Shown: piece by piece, positions 24,551-26,556 of the stretch | Layout: the number at the start of each line of letters is the position of its first letter | Numbering within the stretch: the stretch's first letter is position 1 | NCBI GenBank assembly: GCA_964368605.1 | Contig: CAYJBP010000024.1 | Location: 1-26,556, forward strand | DNA from: CAYJBP01 sp964368605 | Lineage (GTDB): Bacteria; Bacillota; Dehalobacteriia; UBA4068 | Direction of reading: 5' to 3' | Length of the DNA stretch: 26,556 bases | Notes under the pieces: generated by a model | Told to the model about the DNA's origin: nothing | Databases searched by the model: none | The model's input: only the letters and a program-made list of their open reading frames with translations | Translations under genes and position numbers: made by a program

Positions 24551-24632
24551 GAATTTCCCTCCTTTACTCGCAGATTGTACTTTATTCGCCATTAACTTGG
24601 CTATTCCTGCTAAAATTAATAAAACAATAGTA

Positions 24633-24661
24633 TTGCTTTTTTGCTTCCTATATAGTATAAT
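24633..24661 (+). promoter_or_regulatory. Promoter of the MsrA-MsrB lipoprotein gene (divergent with min)
   Basis: TTGCTT (24633-24638), a 17-bp spacer and TATAAT (24656-24661) drive the plus strand. On the minus strand an overlapping TATACT (complement of 24654-24659) with a weaker GTGATA -35 could serve the min operon, so the two may compete for polymerase. Confidence 0.75.
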
Positions 24662-24727
24662 ATTATTAGTAACTATTATCACTAGTTGTTTAGCCTTGGC
24701 TAAGCAGCCCCAAAAAGGAGGCTTACC

Positions 24728-25945
24728 ATGAACAGATTATTTATTTTGTTACTAATTGGAACAGTTTTATTATTTAGTGCCTGTACACAGGCCGAATCTG
24801 CAACCGATGGAGGGGATGAGAATATGGCTATAAATCAAGAACAAGATCAAAATCTAGAGCAGGAACAAGAGCAAAATAGCGATCAGGAGCAAGCTACCGA
24901 GGATGCTCAAGCCCTAGTCCCTGCCGCCCCCGCAGTAGACTGGGAAGCCATCGAGGACGAGCTGGGCTTAAAATCGATTTATTTGGCCGGCGGCTGTTTT
25001 TGGGGCGTAGAGGAATATATGTCGCGTATTGTTGGGGTATATGATGTGGTATCCGGCTATGCCAATGGCAATACCGAAAACCCCAGCTACGAAGAGGTTA
25101 TCTATAATGATACCGGCCATGCCGAAACCGTTAGGGTGCTTTATGATCCTAATCAGGTAGAGCTTGCCGAATTATTGAATAAGTTTTTGATGGTTGTCGA
25201 TCCTACTTCCTTAAATCAGCAGGGTAATGATATTGGCACTCAGTATCGTAGCGGTATTTATTATGAGGATGAGGCCGATTTGCAAGTTATCGAAACCAAG
25301 CTGGCGGAGCTAAGCCTAATGTATAGCGAGCCGATAGTGGTAGAGGCTTTGCCTTTAGCTAACTTTTATTTAGCCGAGGATTATCATCAGGATTATCTGC
25401 GCAAAAATGTGGATGGTTATTGTCATATTGATTTAAATAGTGGCAATGATTTAAGCAATATGATTGACGAGGAGAATTATCATGTGCCCAGTGATGAGGA
25501 GTTAAAAGAGCAGTTAACTCCGTTGCAATACAGTGTAACTCAAGATGATGCAACCGAAACTGCCTTCTTTAATGAGTATAATGATAATAAGGCAGTAGGC
25601 ATTTATGTGGATATTGTTTCCGGCGAGCCTTTATTTAGCTCTTTGGACAAATACGATTCCGGCACCGGCTGGCCCAGCTTTACCAAGCCAATTGTGCCCG
25701 AAGTAGTGGTAGAGGTTGAGGATAGCAGCTTTGGCATGACCCGAATTGAGGTTCGCAGCAGGGCGGCCGATTCGCATTTAGGCCATGTATTTGATGATGG
25801 CCCGGATGATGCAGGAGGCCTGCGTTATTGCATGAACAGTGCGGCTTTACGATTTATTCCTTATCAGGATATGGCGGCCGAAGGCTATGGTTATCTGCAG
25901 CATATCTTTTTGGATTCTTTTGATGGCTTGAATTTTTTAGAGTAG
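24728..25945 (+). CDS. msrAB: Lipoprotein MsrA-MsrB methionine sulfoxide reductase fusion
   Basis: MsrA reduces methionine-S-sulfoxide and MsrB the R form. The fused enzyme repairs both. The 405 residues begin with a lipoprotein signal (FSAC, lipid-modified Cys19) and a flexible Glu/Gln-rich linker (about 36-60). The MsrA domain (about 82-235) has the active-site AGGCFWG (Cys90), SGYANG and a C-terminal GYCHIDL. The MsrB domain (about 255-400) has TGWPSF, the histidine-containing RAADSHLGHVFDDGP and the catalytic RYCMNSAALRF. The CxxC zinc pairs of other MsrB proteins are absent, as in many MsrAB fusions. The enzyme should sit on the outer face of the membrane, and a redox partner is not encoded nearby. 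AAGGAGG precedes the ATG by 6 bases. Confidence 0.96.
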   Translation: MNRLFILLLIGTVLLFSACTQAESATDGGDENMAINQEQDQNLEQEQEQNSDQEQATEDAQALVPAAPAVDWEAIEDELGLKSIYLAGGCFWGVEEYMSRIVGVYDVVSGYANGNTENPSYEEVIYNDTGHAETVRVLYDPNQVELAELLNKFLMVVDPTSLNQQGNDIGTQYRSGIYYEDEADLQVIETKLAELSLMYSEPIVVEALPLANFYLAEDYHQDYLRKNVDGYCHIDLNSGNDLSNMIDEENYHVPSDEELKEQLTPLQYSVTQDDATETAFFNEYNDNKAVGIYVDIVSGEPLFSSLDKYDSGTGWPSFTKPIVPEVVVEVEDSSFGMTRIEVRSRAADSHLGHVFDDGPDDAGGLRYCMNSAALRFIPYQDMAAEGYGYLQHIFLDSFDGLNFLE

Positions 25946-25975
25946 TGATTTAGTTTATTTTGGAGCTACTCGGGC

Positions 25976-26009
25976 AAGGGCGTTCTCTTTGGGAGAGCGC
26001 CCTTATTTT
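25976..26009 (+). terminator. Rho-independent terminator of msrAB
   Basis: A 12-bp stem (25976-25987 paired with 25993-26004) and 5-nt loop are followed by ATTTTT, 30 bases after the stop codon. Confidence 0.88.
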
Positions 26010-26020
26010 TCTTTAGCTCA

Positions 26021-26049
26021 TTGCTATCGTTTGCAATCTATGCTATACT
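26021..26049 (+). promoter_or_regulatory. Promoter of a non-coding RNA
   Basis: TTGCTA (26021-26026), a 17-bp spacer and TATACT (26044-26049) lie just past the msrAB terminator and upstream of a region without reading frames. Transcription should start near 26056. Confidence 0.75.
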
Positions 26050-26055
26050 AGGGAA

Positions 26056-26489
26056 ACCGATATAATCTAAACTAAGTTAAATACCCTAAAAGAATAACAA
26101 ACGCAGATAAGACGGATGACCAAAGTACCTACGTAATAAGATAACTTATTAAACTAGCAAAAGGTAGTTACCCTAGCGTAAAAGGGCTTGAACCCATACG
26201 CCCTTATTTAGGCTAAGCAGGAACTAAATTATTAGAAAAAAGCTTTATTTTAATTATTCTTTGGCTAAAAAAATAATTTTTGCAGCCTAAATAAGGGTGC
26301 GAAGCAGTTTTGCGCCAAAATCAGGGGATAGATAGTGGAATTGACGATGCTTTTCGTAGCAGCGCTACGAGAAGTATCGGCAAGGCCGCTAGATGCCGCT
26401 GATTTTGAGTGCAAAACCGTTTTGGTTCGAGTCCTTTTACGCTAAGCACGCACCCATAATCCGAACCCAGCCCAGCTTTGGTATTTTTT
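26056..26489 (+). ncRNA. Predicted large structured RNA with a three-way junction, class unknown
   Basis: No gene fits here, yet the sequence folds strongly. A closing helix of 21 consecutive pairs (26174-26194 with 26424-26444, two G-U) encloses two arms. Arm A has 16 pairs (26199-26214 with 26284-26299) plus an AT-rich inner helix (26226-26233 with 26272-26279). Arm B has stacked helices 26307-26313/26411-26417 and 26316-26324/26399-26407, capped by a 16-bp hairpin (26345-26360/26364-26379). A 120-nt leader, with a small AATAAG/CTTATT hairpin near 26135-26150, precedes it, and a T-run (26484-26489) may end it. It has its own promoter. It lacks tmRNA, RNase P, SRP and T-box hallmarks. The ends of the transcript are estimates. 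Confidence 0.72.
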
Positions 26490-26508
26490 GATTTGTTTGC
26501 ATTTTGTA

Positions 26509-26530
26509 GGGAATGGTCTTGACCATTCCG
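26509..26530. repeat. Short palindrome, possible dispersed repeat
   Basis: GGAATGGTC and GACCATTCC (26510-26518 with 26521-26529) form a near-perfect palindrome after TAG. Its TCTTG-type centre resembles the hairpin at 12931-12951. No T-run follows. The last bases of the window (26531-26556) show nothing more. Confidence 0.4.
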
Positions 26531-26556
26531 CTGTTTGGGTTATTGTTACCTATTGT

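Noticed and set aside
24551..24682. A hidden MinC N-terminal domain in the upstream part of the frame
   Set aside because: The residues encoded there show none of the MinC_N sequence features, and the stretch contains the minC ribosome binding site and the divergent promoter.
26424..26434. A tRNA T-arm-like sequence (GGTTCGAGTCC) suggesting a tRNA or tmRNA 3' end
   Set aside because: No acceptor stem, anticodon arm or CCA fits around it. Every base of it pairs with 26184-26194 as part of the long closing helix. No tmRNA tag frame ending in Ala-Ala is present upstream.
26174..26455. Retron msr-msd RNA
   Set aside because: The long inverted repeats and the GGGTGCG/CGCACCC pair are reminiscent of one, but no reverse transcriptase is in the window on the matching side for a minus-strand reading. 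For the plus strand the downstream gene lies outside the window. It cannot be supported from what is visible.
1..26556. CRISPR arrays, tRNA or rRNA genes, prophage or transposase genes
   Set aside because: No regularly spaced direct repeats, cloverleaf sequences, rRNA segments or recombinase/transposase motifs were seen on either strand.

Overview
The window looks like chromosomal DNA of an endospore-forming, low-to-medium GC member of the Firmicutes (Clostridia-like). It carries an alpha/beta small acid-soluble spore protein gene, the germination protease gpr and ylbJ. It also has two proteins with S-layer homology (SLH) domains, a MinCDE set that includes MinE, and ackA-DUF177-rpmF in the order usual for this phylum. 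Genes are densely packed on both strands, most start after strong AGGAGG-type ribosome binding sites, and many have near-consensus TTGNNN-17-TATAAT promoters. I cannot name a genus.

Region 1 (about 56-6611, minus strand) is a single operon. A consensus promoter next to the end of uvrB drives a cobalamin riboswitch with its own terminator. Then come a secreted SLH protein with a terpenoid-cyclase-like alpha/alpha domain, a membrane-anchored DUF4430 protein, an EcfT permease, and one polypeptide that fuses two ECF ATPases to a membrane S component. A strong terminator closes it. DUF4430 and the alpha/alpha barrel are the two folds that make up animal intrinsic factor and transcobalamin. The operon therefore reads as a cell-surface corrinoid capture and uptake system with the binding protein split over two polypeptides. 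This is the most interesting part of the window.

Region 2 (6620-11300) holds cysE-uvrB behind one promoter, an unrecognised multi-spanning membrane protein, and a divergent secreted SLH protein. Region 3 (11308-15195) is sporulation and housekeeping: an SASP gene with a sigma-G-like promoter directly downstream of gpr, then rsmD, a small coiled-coil protein, and the convergent ylbJ. Region 4 (15231-17447) holds ackA, a zinc-motif DUF177 protein and rpmF, with clear promoters and terminators. Region 5 (17485-20716, minus) holds hisA with altered motifs and a TTG start, rpsU (S21), a HIT-family protein and a cardiolipin synthase.

Region 6 (20717-22200) contains a lipoprotein of unknown function and a roughly 540 bp non-coding element built as nested inverted repeats. 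Region 7 (22213-24550, minus) has a TIM-barrel protein of uncertain function and minC-minD-minE. The MinC is only the C-terminal beta-helix domain. Region 8 (24633-end) has a lipoprotein MsrA-MsrB fusion, its terminator, and then a non-coding stretch with its own promoter. That stretch can fold into a three-way-junction RNA closed by a 21-bp helix, which I could not assign to a known class.
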